DNA of 64,000 nucleotides from Phenylobacterium sp. RIFCSPHIGHO2_01_FULL_69_31 (GTDB lineage Bacteria; Pseudomonadota; Alphaproteobacteria; Caulobacterales; Caulobacteraceae). The DNA lies in the NCBI RefSeq assembly GCF_001824475.1, contig NZ_MHXN01000032.1, positions 62,001 through 126,000 of the forward strand. Reading direction: 5' to 3'. This document shows, one piece after another, positions 38,887 through 51,345 of the stretch. The position numbers and the translations under genes are program-made. The notes beneath the pieces are model-generated. The model was not told where the DNA came from and did not search any database. It saw only the letters and a program-made list of their open reading frames with translations. Numbering within the stretch: the first letter of the stretch is position 1; every line of letters starts with the position of its first letter.

Positions 38887-39750
38887 ATGCGACAAAGCGT
38901 CAGCGTCATCGTCCCTCACTACAACGACCCGGCGGGCCTGGACGCCTGTCTGGCCGCGCTGACGTCACAGAGCGTGGCGCCCGACGAGATCGTCGTTGCC
39001 GACAACGACTCGCCTCAAGGTGAAGCGGAGATCGCCCGCGTTATCGATGGCCGAGCCCGCCTGGTCATCGTGACCGAGAAGGGCGCCGGTCCAGCGCGAA
39101 ATGGCGCCGTCGCCGCCTGCACTGGGGAGGTGCTGGCCTTCACCGATTCAGACTGCCTGCCCGCGCCAGAATGGCTGGAACGTGGCCTGGCTGCGCTCGA
39201 CGACGCCGACTTCGTCGGCGGCGGCATGCGGGTGTTGGTCGCAGACGAGGAAGACCTAACCGCAGCCGAGGCGTTCGAGCGCGTGTTCGCTTTCGACAAC
39301 CGCATGTACGTCCTTCGCAAGCGCTTTACGGTAACGGCCAATCTCCTGTGCCCGCGGAGAGTCTTCGACGCGGTCGGCGGATTCCGGACAGGCGTATCCG
39401 AAGACCTCGACTGGTGCCTCCGCGCCCGCGACCTGGGGTACCGGATCCGCTACGCCCCCGACGCGGTCGTCGGACATCCGGCACGCCGCACTTGGCCGGA
39501 GCTCGTGCGGAAATGGCGGCGCTTGAACGAGGAAACCTTCGGCCTGACGTCAGCCAAACCCGGAGGGCGCCTTAAGTGGCTGATCCTGGCCCTGGCGATG
39601 CCGTTGTCCGCAGTGGCGCACTTGCCCAAAGTCCTGCTCAGTCCCGCTCTCTCAAAACCCGGCGACCGATTGAAGGCGAGCGTCATGTTGTTCCGCGCGC
39701 GGATTTGGCGCGGACTGGACTACATCCGGATCTTGATGAATGCGCGTTAG
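38887..39750 (+). CDS. Family 2 glycosyltransferase
   Basis: This 287-residue GT-A enzyme has VSVIVPHYNDPAGLDACLAAL at the N-terminus, VVADNDSPQG (nucleotide site), the DXD-like FTDSDCLPAPEW and a late EDLDWCLRARDLGYRI (catalytic Glu-Asp) block. The C-terminal part (about 215-240) has one amphipathic or membrane-touching helix. The acceptor and donor sugar are unknown. ATG at 38887 places the first beta strand directly; a longer start 21 bases upstream is possible. The gene is somewhat lower in GC than its neighbours and is followed on the same strand by an acetyltransferase, suggesting surface-glycan decoration. Confidence 0.92.
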   Translation: MRQSVSVIVPHYNDPAGLDACLAALTSQSVAPDEIVVADNDSPQGEAEIARVIDGRARLVIVTEKGAGPARNGAVAACTGEVLAFTDSDCLPAPEWLERGLAALDDADFVGGGMRVLVADEEDLTAAEAFERVFAFDNRMYVLRKRFTVTANLLCPRRVFDAVGGFRTGVSEDLDWCLRARDLGYRIRYAPDAVVGHPARRTWPELVRKWRRLNEETFGLTSAKPGGRLKWLILALAMPLSAVAHLPKVLLSPALSKPGDRLKASVMLFRARIWRGLDYIRILMNAR

Positions 39751-39803
39751 CGGGTCGCTTACGGCGTTGACTGCAGTATCGCAATCTCACCTGAGGAACA
39801 CGC

Positions 39804-40424
39804 ATGGGTCTGATGAGGTCGGCGCTCGAGAAGGTCAAGTTGAAGCTTCTGACGCGAAACGAGTACGAGAATCTCGAACTGCGGAAGTGGTTCTCCGAGA
39901 GCTTCGGAGTCGAGGTCGGCCTTTATTCCTATGGTTGCTTTGATCGCTGGCGGTTTCCCGCGCGCACGCGCATCGGGCGCTACTGCTCGTTCGCGAGGTC
40001 GGCCCGAGTGTTGGACTCCAACCATCCAATGGATGCGCTGACCACCCACCCCTACCTCTATGATCCAGCTCTCGGAGTCGTCTCCGAGAATCCGCTGGAT
40101 CCGCCCTGGCTGATCATCGAGGACGACGTCTGGCTTTCGCACAACGTCACCGTCACTCCGGGCTGCAAGCACATCGGGCGCGGCGCGATCATCGGCGCGG
40201 GGGCCGTGGTGACGAAGGACGTGCCGGCCTATGCGATCATGGCGGGCATGCCAGCGAAGGTCGTCCGATATCGCTTCGATCCTGAGACTCAGGCGGCCCT
40301 CGAAGCCTCCCGCTGGTGGGAGCTCGACAAGGCGGAACTCGCGGAGCTCGTCCGCCGCGCGCCCGATGCGATCATGCATCCGATTGCCGCCAAACTGGCG
40401 CAGTTGGGATTGCCCCGGGCCTAG
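39804..40424 (+). CDS. Hexapeptide-repeat acetyltransferase (CatB-like)
   Basis: This 206-residue left-handed beta-helix protein belongs to the xenobiotic/sugar acetyltransferase group. Signs are the central ARTRIGRYCSFA, LDSNHPMD (His of the active site), IEDDVWLSHNVTVTPGCKHIGRGAIIGAGAVVTKDVPAYAIMAG-type repeats, and PAKVVRYRF near the C-terminus. Many members O-acetylate polysaccharide sugars; drug acetylation is possible but less likely next to a glycosyltransferase. Its stop overlaps the convergent MFS gene stop by four bases. Confidence 0.9.
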   Translation: MGLMRSALEKVKLKLLTRNEYENLELRKWFSESFGVEVGLYSYGCFDRWRFPARTRIGRYCSFARSARVLDSNHPMDALTTHPYLYDPALGVVSENPLDPPWLIIEDDVWLSHNVTVTPGCKHIGRGAIIGAGAVVTKDVPAYAIMAGMPAKVVRYRFDPETQAALEASRWWELDKAELAELVRRAPDAIMHPIAAKLAQLGLPRA

Positions 40425-41725
40425 CCCAGCGCTGCCGCCAGCCGCTTGTCGCGGGCGATGGACACCGAGGCGGCCAGGTGGGCGACCACGGTCAGCACCA
40501 CGAAGGGGATGACGCCGGCGTATCCGTAGGCGAGGGCCTGGTCGCCGTGCGCGGGTTCCATCTTGTCGGCGATCCAGCCCACGTAGACCGGCCCGACGCC
40601 CAGGCCCACGAGGTTCAGGACGAAGAGCAGGATGGCGCCGGTCATGGTGCGCTGCGCCGGGGCCACCGCGTTCTGGGCGACCGTCAGCGCCGGCGCGAGA
40701 TAGGCCTGGTTCATCAGCATCGGCCCCAGCAGGAACAGCATGGCCAGCTCCCAGGTGGGCGCCCAGAGCATGCCGAACCAGAACGGGATCGACAGGGCGA
40801 AGGCGATGGCCGGCACCCAGGCGAACCAGCGGCGATCCTTGTGGCCCAGCCTGTCGACGAGCCAGCCGGACGCCACCGTGCCCACCACGCCGGTGGCGCC
40901 CAGCGCCAGAGCGTACCATGTGGCCACGTCGGCGGCCGACATGCCCTTCACGCCTTCGAGGAACTGCGGGTTCCAGACCAGGCCGGCGTAGCCGACGAAG
41001 GCCGACATGGCGCTGGACACAGCCGTCAGGACCAGGGTGCGGTTGGCGAAGAAGCTGCCGATCGCGCTCAGCAGCGGCGGGGCGGGAGGATGCTCCGCCG
41101 CGCCGTCCATGACCACGTCGAGGCCGCCCCGCTTCGGCTCGCGAACGAGCAGCAGCATCAGGACGGCCAGAACGATTCCCGGCGCTCCGACCACGAAGAA
41201 CGCCGTACGCCAGCCATAGGCGAGCGCCAGCTTTCCGCCTGCGAAGGCCCCCAGCATCGATCCGATCGGCACGCCCAGCGAATAGATCGCGAGCGCCGTC
41301 CCGCGCCGCTCCGCCGGGAAATAGTCCGAGATCAGCGAGTAGGACGGGGGAGAGCCGCCGGCCTCACCGAAGCCGACGCCCATCCGGTAGAGGAGGATCT
41401 GCAGGAAGTTCTGCGCCGTGCCGCAGAGCGCGGTGAATAGGCTCCAGATCGCGCAGGCCGCCGCGATGATCCAGGTGCGGCTCATCCGATCGGCGAGGTA
41501 GGCCACACCGATGCCGCAGGTGGTGTAGAGGAGGGCGAAGGACGTCCCGCCCAGCAGCCCGAATTCCGTCTTGCTGAGATTGAGTTCGGCGGAGATCTGC
41601 TTGCCCAGGATCGACACGATCTGCCGGTCCAGGAAGTTGAGCGTGTAGACGATCGCCAGGAACCAGACGACGAAGTAGCTGTACCCTGGGGACGCCTTCG
41701 CCGGCGTCGAAGTCGCTGCGCTCAT
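40421..41725 (-). CDS. MFS transporter (spinster-like)
   Basis: This 434-residue inner-membrane protein has about twelve transmembrane segments. Signature loop LADRMSRTW between helices 2 and 3, FGEAGGSPPSYSLISDYFP in helices 4-5 and WLVDRLGHKDRRW between helices 8 and 9 fit the spinster/aromatic-acid-like MFS branch common in Caulobacterales. The substrate is not evident. ATG giving MSAATSTPAK was chosen because the preceding 36 codons of open frame are not membrane-protein-like and lie in the cysD promoter region. Confidence 0.92.
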   Translation of the reverse strand: MSAATSTPAKASPGYSYFVVWFLAIVYTLNFLDRQIVSILGKQISAELNLSKTEFGLLGGTSFALLYTTCGIGVAYLADRMSRTWIIAAACAIWSLFTALCGTAQNFLQILLYRMGVGFGEAGGSPPSYSLISDYFPAERRGTALAIYSLGVPIGSMLGAFAGGKLALAYGWRTAFFVVGAPGIVLAVLMLLLVREPKRGGLDVVMDGAAEHPPAPPLLSAIGSFFANRTLVLTAVSSAMSAFVGYAGLVWNPQFLEGVKGMSAADVATWYALALGATGVVGTVASGWLVDRLGHKDRRWFAWVPAIAFALSIPFWFGMLWAPTWELAMLFLLGPMLMNQAYLAPALTVAQNAVAPAQRTMTGAILLFVLNLVGLGVGPVYVGWIADKMEPAHGDQALAYGYAGVIPFVVLTVVAHLAASVSIARDKRLAAALG

Positions 41726-42013
41726 TTGAAAAACCGCCCCCAACCCTGGCCGCCCCGGCCGGCGTTCCGGCTCGAAAAACGGGTACGCGCTTCCATGGAA
41801 AAGGTTGTGGCATGCCCCAGTGGCGACCGCCAAGCGGCATTGCGTTTCAGGGCTGCAAGCCGCCTGCAGCGTCCACCTACGCTGTCGTCACCCCAAGAAT
41901 TCCTGGGGGCCGCTCGCCTTGCCTCGTCTCGGTCCCGCCGCTAACTCAACGACCGGGGCCGCCCCGCCCGCCTTAGCGCGCGGGTTTCATTCGCTTTGAT
42001 GTAAGGTCCGCCC
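41726..42013. promoter_or_regulatory. Divergent promoter region upstream of cysD with 18-bp near-perfect dyad
   Basis: This 288-bp region controls the MFS gene and cysD. An 18-base dyad centred on GAATTC (41891-41908, CCCCAAGAATTCCTGGGG) has one mismatched pair; it lies about 105 bp upstream of cysD and could bind a regulator such as a CysB/Cbl-like or Rrf2-like factor. No SAM or other known riboswitch was recognised. Short GC dyads follow near 41955-41985. Confidence 0.4.
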
Positions 42014-42967
42014 ATGGACGCCAGCGTCCTCACCCGTTCAGAAAACCTGGAAGGCGCCTTGTCCTCCAAGACCCTGACCCACCTCCAGCGCCTGGAAGCC
42101 GAGAGCATCCACATCATGCGTGAGGTGGTGGCCGAGTGCGAGCGGCCCGTGATGCTGTATTCGATCGGCAAGGACTCGGCCGTGATGCTGCACCTGGCGG
42201 CCAAGGCCTTCTATCCGTCGAAGCCGCCCTTCCCGCTCCTGCACGTGGACACCACCTGGAAGTTCCGGGCGATGTACGAGATGCGCGAGCGGATGGCCAA
42301 GGAGCTCGGCTTCGAGCTGCTGGTCCACAAGAACCCCGACGCGGTCGCCCAGAACATCAACCCCTTCACGCACGGCAGCGCCGTCCACACCGACGTATGG
42401 AAGACGGAGGGCTTGAAGCAGGCGCTGGACAAGTACGGTTTCGACGCGGCTTTCGGCGGCGCACGGCGCGACGAAGAAAAGAGCCGCGCCAAGGAGCGCA
42501 TCTTCTCCTTCCGCTCGGCCCAGCACCGCTGGGATCCGAAGAACCAGCGGCCCGAACTCTGGCGGATGTACAACGCCCGCAAAAACCCTGGGGAGAGCAT
42601 CCGGGTGTTCCCGATCTCCAATTGGACCGAGCTGGACATCTGGCAGTACATCCACCTGGAGCAGATCCCGATCGTGCCGCTCTACTTCTCCGACGTACGG
42701 CCGGTGGTGGAGCGGGACGGCACGTTGATCATGGTGGACGACGAGCGGATGCCCCTGCGCGAGGGGGAGGCGCCGATGATGAAGTCGGTCCGCTTCCGCA
42801 CCCTGGGCTGCTACCCCCTCACCGGCGCCGTCGAGAGCACGGCGGCCACCCTGCCCGAGATCATTCAGGAGATGCTGCTCACGACGACGTCCGAGCGTCA
42901 GGGTCGCATGATCGACCACGACCAAGCCGCCTCGATGGAGAAGAAGAAGCAGGAGGGCTATTTCTGA
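42014..42967 (+). CDS. cysD: Sulfate adenylyltransferase subunit 2
   Basis: This 317-residue subunit makes adenylyl sulfate from ATP and sulfate. The PP-loop [13 protein letters not shown] (about residues 51-63) is clear, with [37 protein letters not shown] segments and [15 protein letters not shown] typical of CysD/NodP. It requires the CysN GTPase for full activity. The stop overlaps the cysNC start by one base (TGATG). Together the two genes form the sulfate-activation operon for cysteine synthesis and sulfation. Confidence 0.97.
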   Translation: MDASVLTRSENLEGALSSKTLTHLQRLEAESIHIMREVVAECERPVMLYSIGKDSAVMLHLAAKAFYPSKPPFPLLHVDTTWKFRAMYEMRERMAKELGFELLVHKNPDAVAQNINPFTHGSAVHTDVWKTEGLKQALDKYGFDAAFGGARRDEEKSRAKERIFSFRSAQHRWDPKNQRPELWRMYNARKNPGESIRVFPISNWTELDIWQYIHLEQIPIVPLYFSDVRPVVERDGTLIMVDDERMPLREGEAPMMKSVRFRTLGCYPLTGAVESTAATLPEIIQEMLLTTTSERQGRMIDHDQAASMEKKKQEGYF

Positions 42968-44871
42968 TGGCCCACCAGTCTGCGCTCATCGCCGAGGATA
43001 TCGGCGCCTACCTGCACCAGCACGAGCACAAGAGCCTTCTGCGGTTCCTCACCTGCGGCTCGGTGGATGACGGCAAGTCGACCCTGATCGGCCGGCTGCT
43101 CTACGACTCCAAGATGATCTTCGAGGACCAGCTCGCGGCCCTCGAGGCCGACTCCAAGAGGGTGGGCACCCAGGGCGGCGATATCGACTTCGCCCTGCTG
43201 GTCGATGGCCTCGCCGCCGAGCGTGAGCAGGGCATCACCATCGACGTCGCCTACCGGTTCTTCTCCACCGACAAGCGCAAGTTCATCGTCGCCGACACCC
43301 CCGGCCACGAGCAGTACACCCGCAACATGGTCACCGGCGCCTCGACGGCGGACGCGGCCATCATCCTGATCGACGCGCGCAAGGGCGTGCTGACCCAGAC
43401 CCGCCGCCACAGCTACCTGGTCAGCCTGCTGGGCATCCGGCACGTGGTGCTGGCGATCAACAAGATGGACCTAGTGGGCTGGAGCCAGGAGGTGTTCGAC
43501 TCCATCCTGGCCGAATACCACGACTTCGCCGCCCAGATCGGCATCAAGGCCTTCACGGCCATCCCGATGTCGGCGCTCAAGGGCGACAACATCACCGAGC
43601 CCTCGGACAAGACGCCCTGGTATTCCGGCCCGCCGCTCATGCGGTGGCTGGAAGAGGCGCCCATCGAGGACGACCTGCAGGCCAAGCCGTTCCGGATGCC
43701 GGTACAGTGGGTGAACCGTCCGAACCTCGACTTCCGCGGGTTCTCGGGCTTGGTGGCCTCCGGCGTCATCAAGCCGGGCGACAGGGTGAAGGCCCTGCCC
43801 TCCGGCCGCGAGAGCACGGTCGAGCGTATCGTGACCCTGCGCGGCGACCTGCCCGAGGCCGTCGCCGGCCAGTCCGTGACCATTACGCTCACCGACGAGA
43901 TCGACATCAGCCGCGGCGATGTGCTGTCGATCGCCGGTCAGCCGCCGGAGGTCGCGGACCAGTTCGAGGCGACCATCGTCTGGTTCGACGACGAGCCTCT
44001 GCTGCCGGGGCGACCCTACCTGCTGAAGCTGGGGACGCGGACGGTATCGGCCCAGGTCGCCGAGCCCAAGCACAAGGTGAACGTCAACACGCTGGAGAAG
44101 CTGGCGGCCACCCGGCTGGAGCTGAACGAGATCGGCGTCGCCAACCTCTCGCTCTCGGCTCCGATCGCCTTCGACCCTTACGCCGAGAACAAGGATCTGG
44201 GCGGCTTCATCCTGATCGACCGGATGTCCAATCGCACGGTGGGCGCCGGCATGCTGCACTTCGCCCTGCGCCGCAGCCAGAACATCCACTGGCAGGCCAC
44301 CGACATCTCCAAGGCCGCGCGCGCGGCGGCCAAGGGGCAGAAGGCGCGCGTGGTCTGGTTCACCGGTCTCTCCGGTTCCGGCAAGTCGACCATCGCCAAC
44401 CTGCTGGAAAAGCGTCTCGCCGCCGAGGGTCGCCACACCTATCTGCTGGACGGCGACAACGTCCGCCATGGCCTTAACCGCGACCTCGGCTTCACCGACG
44501 AGGATCGCGTGGAGAACATCCGCCGCGTGGCAGAGGTCTCCAAGCTGATGGTGGACGCCGGCCTGATCGTACTGGTCTCGTTCATATCGCCCTTCCGGGC
44601 GGAACGGCGGCTGGCGCGCGAGCTTCTGGGCGAAGGCGAGTTCGTCGAGGTCTTTGTCGACACCCCCCTGGCCGAGGCCGAAAAGCGGGACGTGAAAGGG
44701 CTCTACGCCAAGGCCCGCAAGGGCGAGCTCAAGAACTTCACCGGCATCGACAGCCCCTACGAGGCGCCCGAGAACGCCGAGATCCGCATCGACACCACCC
44801 AACTCACCGCCGAACAGGCAGCCGAAGCAATCTTCGGCTGGCTCGAGGCCGGGTTCGATCCGGGGATCTGA
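42967..44871 (+). CDS. cysNC: Bifunctional sulfate adenylyltransferase subunit 1 / APS kinase (CysNC)
   Basis: This 634-residue fusion has an N-terminal EF-Tu-like GTPase (CysN, about 1-440): P-loop [10 protein letters not shown] at 31-40, DTPGHEQYT and AINKMDLV. The C-terminal part (about 445-634) is adenylylsulfate kinase CysC: P-loop GLSGSGKST at about 466, [17 protein letters not shown] and [13 protein letters not shown]. The protein therefore makes PAPS from sulfate with CysD. The same fusion is known as NodQ in rhizobia. The true ATG overlaps the cysD stop; a longer open frame that runs through cysD is not coding. Confidence 0.96.
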   Translation: MAHQSALIAEDIGAYLHQHEHKSLLRFLTCGSVDDGKSTLIGRLLYDSKMIFEDQLAALEADSKRVGTQGGDIDFALLVDGLAAEREQGITIDVAYRFFSTDKRKFIVADTPGHEQYTRNMVTGASTADAAIILIDARKGVLTQTRRHSYLVSLLGIRHVVLAINKMDLVGWSQEVFDSILAEYHDFAAQIGIKAFTAIPMSALKGDNITEPSDKTPWYSGPPLMRWLEEAPIEDDLQAKPFRMPVQWVNRPNLDFRGFSGLVASGVIKPGDRVKALPSGRESTVERIVTLRGDLPEAVAGQSVTITLTDEIDISRGDVLSIAGQPPEVADQFEATIVWFDDEPLLPGRPYLLKLGTRTVSAQVAEPKHKVNVNTLEKLAATRLELNEIGVANLSLSAPIAFDPYAENKDLGGFILIDRMSNRTVGAGMLHFALRRSQNIHWQATDISKAARAAAKGQKARVVWFTGLSGSGKSTIANLLEKRLAAEGRHTYLLDGDNVRHGLNRDLGFTDEDRVENIRRVAEVSKLMVDAGLIVLVSFISPFRAERRLARELLGEGEFVEVFVDTPLAEAEKRDVKGLYAKARKGELKNFTGIDSPYEAPENAEIRIDTTQLTAEQAAEAIFGWLEAGFDPGI

Positions 44872-44874
44872 GGG

Positions 44875-47280
<2,406 letters not shown>

Positions 47281-47346
47281 TCACTCCCCCCGACCGTCTT
47301 TCCGACGATCCGGCTGGAGTATCGATGGTTTCCGTTAAGCGCCTCT

Positions 47347-48159
47347 TTAAACGGGCCTATTCCGTTGCGCGGCCAGGTGATGCAGCACGATGCCACTGGT
47401 AGTTGCGACGTTAAGGGAGTCGAAGCCGCCGGCCATCGCAATGCGTACGCCCCGAGCCTCCGCCAGAACCGCCTCCGGCAGGCCGGGCCCTTCGGCCCCG
47501 AAGAGCACGGCGGCCTTTGGAGGACGGCGCAAGTCGGCCAGTTCGACCGCGCCGCGAGGGGACAGGGCGAGGGTCTCGAACCCCGCGCGGCCCAGGCCGG
47601 CCATCAGGGCGGCCGCCGTGCCGGCGCGCGCGAAGGGCACAGTCAGGGCGGCGCCCACGCTGACCCGGATCGCCTTGCGGTAGAGCGGATCGCAGCAGGT
47701 GTCGTCCAGCAGGACCGCGGCCGCGCCGAACGCCGCCGCGTTGCGAAAAATTCCGCCCATGTTGTCGTGGTTCGCGATGCCGACCAGACCCACCACAAGG
47801 GCCTCGGGCGGCATGCCCGCCAGCAGCGTGGCCGGGTCGCGGTCCGGCCGCCGCCCGACGGCCAGGATGCCGCGGTGGATGGGAAAGCCCACCACCTCGT
47901 CCATGGCCCCCTGGCCTGCCGCATAGACCGGCGTGCCGGCGGGCAGCCCCGCGAGGATCTCCGCCAGGCTTTCGAGCCGCGCGTCGGTCACCAGGACGGA
48001 GGCGATGGCCTCCGGCATGGCGGCCACCGCCTTTTCCAGCACGACCCGGCCCTCGGCGACAAACAGGCCCTCGCGACCCGCGAGGTCTCGCTCGCGGACG
48101 GCGCGATAGACTTCGAGGCGCGGATCGCCTGCGTCGCGGATGCGGACGATGGTCGGCAA
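47347..48159 (-). CDS. TrmH/SpoU family RNA methyltransferase
   Basis: This 270-residue AdoMet enzyme 2'-O-methylates tRNA or rRNA. The SPOUT knot motifs are complete: N-x-GGIFRNAAAFGA (motif 1), LFGAEGPGLP (motif 2) and DSLNVATTSGIVLHHLA (motif 3). An N-terminal substrate-binding part contains FVAEGRVVLEKA. The only plausible start is TTG, five bases after the M13 peptidase stop, since the conserved N-terminus requires it and no ATG or GTG lies nearby. The exact target base cannot be told. Confidence 0.9.
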   Translation of the reverse strand: MPTIVRIRDAGDPRLEVYRAVRERDLAGREGLFVAEGRVVLEKAVAAMPEAIASVLVTDARLESLAEILAGLPAGTPVYAAGQGAMDEVVGFPIHRGILAVGRRPDRDPATLLAGMPPEALVVGLVGIANHDNMGGIFRNAAAFGAAAVLLDDTCCDPLYRKAIRVSVGAALTVPFARAGTAAALMAGLGRAGFETLALSPRGAVELADLRRPPKAAVLFGAEGPGLPEAVLAEARGVRIAMAGGFDSLNVATTSGIVLHHLAAQRNRPV

Positions 48160-48163
48160 GCCG

Positions 48164-50275
48164 CTACCAGACCTTCACGCGGTCGTCCGGCGCCAGGTAC
48201 AGCTTCTGGCCCGGCTTGACGTCGAACGCCGGGTACCAGGCGTCGAGGTTGCGCACCGTCAACGCCCGCCACGGGCCCGGCGAGTGCACGCCCGTGACCA
48301 CCATCCGCCGCAGGGTCGGCTCGCGGAACTTCGAGCGGTAATTCTGCGCCCAGCCGAGGAAGAAGCGCTGGTCGGCCGTGAACCCGTCGATGGTCTGCGG
48401 CGCGGCGCCCTTCAGCGAGAGCCGATAGGCGTCGTAAGCCGCTGCGAGGCCCGCCACGTCGGCAATGTTCTCGCCCAGCACCTGCTCGCCGTTCATGCGC
48501 ACGCCGGGCAGCGGCTCGTAAGCGCTGTACTGGTCGGCCAGCTTGCGGGCCTCGGCCTTGAAGCGGGCCATGTCCTCCGGCTCCCACCAGTTCTTCAGGT
48601 TGCCCTCCTCGTCGAACAGGGCGCCGGTGTCGTCGAAGCCGTGGCTAACCTCATGGCCCATCACCCCCCCGATGGCCCCGTAGTTCACGGCGGCGTCCGC
48701 ATTGGGGTCGAAGAAGGTGGGCTCGAGGATCGCGGCCGGGAAGATGATCGAGTTCTGGCTGGGCGCGAACAGCGCGTTCACGGTCTGGGGGGTCATGAAC
48801 CACTCGGTCCGATCCACCGGCTTGCCCAGCTTGGCCAGGTTGCGCCGGTACTCGAACAGCACGCCGCGGCTCCAGTTGCCGTAGGCGTCGCCCGGGACGA
48901 TCGACAGGCCGGAATAGTCCCGCCAGCGGTCGGGATAGCCCACATAGACCCGGAAGTTCGCCAGCTTGGCCTTGGCGCGCGCCTTGGTCTTGGGCGTCAT
49001 CCACTCCAGGCGGTCGATCCGCTGCCCGAAGGCCTTGAGGACGTTCTCGGCCATCTCCTGCGCCTCAGCCTTGGCCTGCGGCGAGAAATGGCGCTCGACG
49101 TAGAGCTTGCCGACGGCCTCACCCAGGGCGTTGGACGTGAAGTCCACGCCGCGCTTCCACCGCTCCCGCTGCTGCGGCGCGCCCGAGAGGGCTTGGCCAT
49201 TGAAGGCGAAGTGCTCGTCCACGAAGGCCTTGGAGAGGTATGGGGCTCCCCGCTCGACTGTGTGGAAGGCGAGGTAGTCCTGCCAGGCCTGGATCGGCTG
49301 CCCGTCCACCAGCTTGGCCATGCCGGAGATCGCGCTGGCTTGCCACGCGCCAAAGCGCGGCTGATCCGCCATGCCCGCGGCGCCCAGGAAGGCATCCCAG
49401 TCGATCCCCGGCGCCTTCGTGGGCAGTTCGGCGCGGGTCCAGACCGTGTTGGACTTGGCCACATCGGCGCTCTGGTCCACCGGGACGTGGGTCCTGGCGA
49501 TGGCGGTCTCCAGCGCCATCACCCGCTTCGCCCGCGCCTCTGGGTCGGAATAGCCGGCCAGTTTCAGCATCGCCGCGATATGGGCCACGTACTTGCCGCG
49601 CAGTTCGACGAAGCGCGGCGTATCGGCGAGGTAGTACTCACGGTCCGGCATGCCGAGGCCGCCCTGCATGAGGTAGGGCCGGTAGATCGAGGTGTCGTCC
49701 AGGTCCTCGGCGATCCAGACCCCGAAGGGCCGCTCGGTGTAGAAGTTGGTCGCGTTCAGGGCGTCTGTGTCGGCGCGGACGCTCGCGCCAAGGGCGCGCG
49801 ACAAGTCCGTGCGGCTGCGGATGGCGGCGATAGCGTCCAGTTCGGGCTTGAGCGGCGCGGCGCCCAGGGCCTCGATCCGCGCTTCGTCCATGAAGCTCGC
49901 GAAATAGTCGCCGATCTTGCGTGCGTCCGACCCCGCGGGCGCATTGGCCCGGGCGGCCTCCTCGATGATCGCTCGCGTGCGGGTGGCCGCCGTCTCGCTG
50001 ATGATCGCAAAGCTGGTCAGGCTGGATCGGTCGGCAGGGATCTCGGTGCGGTCCACCCACTTGCCGACGGCGTAACGGAAAAAATCGTCGCCGGCCGCGG
50101 CCGAGGTGTCCATGCCCGCGACGTCGAAGCCGAAGGTCCCCACCTGGGCCTGCGGCTTCGGGGCCGGAGCGGGCGCGGTGATCGGCGCCTCGGTCGAAGG
50201 CGGCGCAGTGGTGGCGCAGGCGGACAGGAGGACGGCGGCCGATGCTGCGGCGAACCAGAACGGGCGAAGGATCAT
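48164..50275 (-). CDS. M13 family metallopeptidase, lipoprotein
   Basis: This 703-residue neprilysin-type zinc endopeptidase has a lipoprotein signal (LLSACATT, Cys about residue 20), so it is likely anchored in the envelope and active in the periplasm or at the surface. Zinc motif GHEVSHGFDDTG is at about residue 541; the third ligand and partner Asp are in GENIADVAGLAAAY; NALFAPSQNSIIFPAAIL (substrate-binding N-A-F/Y) precedes. ATG at 50275 was preferred to a GTG-like start 13 codons upstream because it puts the signal peptide at the N-terminus. Likely degrades short peptides. Confidence 0.94.
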   Translation of the reverse strand: MILRPFWFAAASAAVLLSACATTAPPSTEAPITAPAPAPKPQAQVGTFGFDVAGMDTSAAAGDDFFRYAVGKWVDRTEIPADRSSLTSFAIISETAATRTRAIIEEAARANAPAGSDARKIGDYFASFMDEARIEALGAAPLKPELDAIAAIRSRTDLSRALGASVRADTDALNATNFYTERPFGVWIAEDLDDTSIYRPYLMQGGLGMPDREYYLADTPRFVELRGKYVAHIAAMLKLAGYSDPEARAKRVMALETAIARTHVPVDQSADVAKSNTVWTRAELPTKAPGIDWDAFLGAAGMADQPRFGAWQASAISGMAKLVDGQPIQAWQDYLAFHTVERGAPYLSKAFVDEHFAFNGQALSGAPQQRERWKRGVDFTSNALGEAVGKLYVERHFSPQAKAEAQEMAENVLKAFGQRIDRLEWMTPKTKARAKAKLANFRVYVGYPDRWRDYSGLSIVPGDAYGNWSRGVLFEYRRNLAKLGKPVDRTEWFMTPQTVNALFAPSQNSIIFPAAILEPTFFDPNADAAVNYGAIGGVMGHEVSHGFDDTGALFDEEGNLKNWWEPEDMARFKAEARKLADQYSAYEPLPGVRMNGEQVLGENIADVAGLAAAYDAYRLSLKGAAPQTIDGFTADQRFFLGWAQNYRSKFREPTLRRMVVTGVHSPGPWRALTVRNLDAWYPAFDVKPGQKLYLAPDDRVKVW

Positions 50276-50373
50276 GCGGACGAGGCTCCCTGGGGCGCGG
50301 GACGTTGGCCGCACCCGGTTTTCGTCTCCATACCCCGCCGTAACAGGCGCTGTGGGTTACAGGTTTGTCATGG

Positions 50374-51192
50374 TCAGCGGTCCTCCGCGCTGTCCCGCAC
50401 CCGGACGATGAGCGACTGGCTGGCCGTCGCCATCAGCTCGCCGTCCTGGGCATAGAGGTGCATCGAGCCGTGGCCGAAGCCGCCATAGACGCCGCTGATC
50501 CGGATGTCGCACAGCACCCAGTCCGTGGGCACGATCCGCCGGATCCGCAGGGTGTTGTCGAGACTGTTGCCGCCGGCGTTCTTGCCCAGCGCGTTGCCCA
50601 CGCCCTGGGGCACGAAGTCCGCCATGACCGCGAGCATGCTGGCGTCGATGGCGAAGCCCTCCCGCGGCCGGGCCCAGAGCAGCGTCCGCCCGTCAGGCTC
50701 CGGATTGCCGATCCGGTCCACGCCCGAGCGGCCCTTGGCGATCCGCACTTCCATGCGGCTGTGCAGGCCCTCGGTGGCCGCGCGCCAGTGGTTGCTGGGC
50801 TCGCAGTCCTCCGGCGGCGGCACGACGGGCGCCTCGGACCACTGCCCCGAGATCTCGCTCGGACGGCTGCCGAGGGCGGCGCTCACCGAGATGATCTCCT
50901 TGTCGTCGACGTGGCCCTTGGTGTTGGCCTGGGTGTTGTACTTGCCCTGGACCGGGGTCCAGACGTCGATGTCGACAACGCTCCCCGGCCGGGCGAAGCC
51001 CAGGTACTGCGCCGTCGCCCAGATCAGCGGGCGCCCCGTGGTCCTCTCAAGCGCAGCGACAGCGGACGCCATGCCCACGCCGCCGAACATGAACAGGCTG
51101 CCCGGCGGCCCCACGCAGATCGACGGATCCACCGGCAGGTACCAGCGATGCGGATTGTGCGTGGGCCGCAGGTCGAAGAAGAGCTTGTCCAT
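50374..51192 (-). CDS. Acyl-CoA thioesterase family protein (hotdog fold)
   Basis: This 272-residue protein looks like a TesB-type double hotdog thioesterase: FMFGGVGMASAVAALERTTGRPLIWATAQYLGFARPG in the first half and a second half with FVPQGVGNALG and GSMHLYAQDGELMATASQSLIVR. These hydrolyse acyl-CoA thioesters. ATG after the upstream gap was chosen; a longer frame (25 codons) is Arg-rich and unconvincing. It is an isolated gene downstream of none and before the M13 peptidase gene; substrate chain length is unknown. Confidence 0.82.
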   Translation of the reverse strand: MDKLFFDLRPTHNPHRWYLPVDPSICVGPPGSLFMFGGVGMASAVAALERTTGRPLIWATAQYLGFARPGSVVDIDVWTPVQGKYNTQANTKGHVDDKEIISVSAALGSRPSEISGQWSEAPVVPPPEDCEPSNHWRAATEGLHSRMEVRIAKGRSGVDRIGNPEPDGRTLLWARPREGFAIDASMLAVMADFVPQGVGNALGKNAGGNSLDNTLRIRRIVPTDWVLCDIRISGVYGGFGHGSMHLYAQDGELMATASQSLIVRVRDSAEDR

Positions 51193-51345
51193 CGGCACTC
51201 TGAAAGCGCGTCGCCCGCGCCGACGCAAGTGCCGCTCTCGACGTGCGACGGCTGCCGACACACGCATGGCGGGAACTCGCTCAGACCCTCCTAACCAAGA
51301 AGATTAAGCGTGAGGTGACGGGCGTCATTTACCCTGTGGGCCAAG

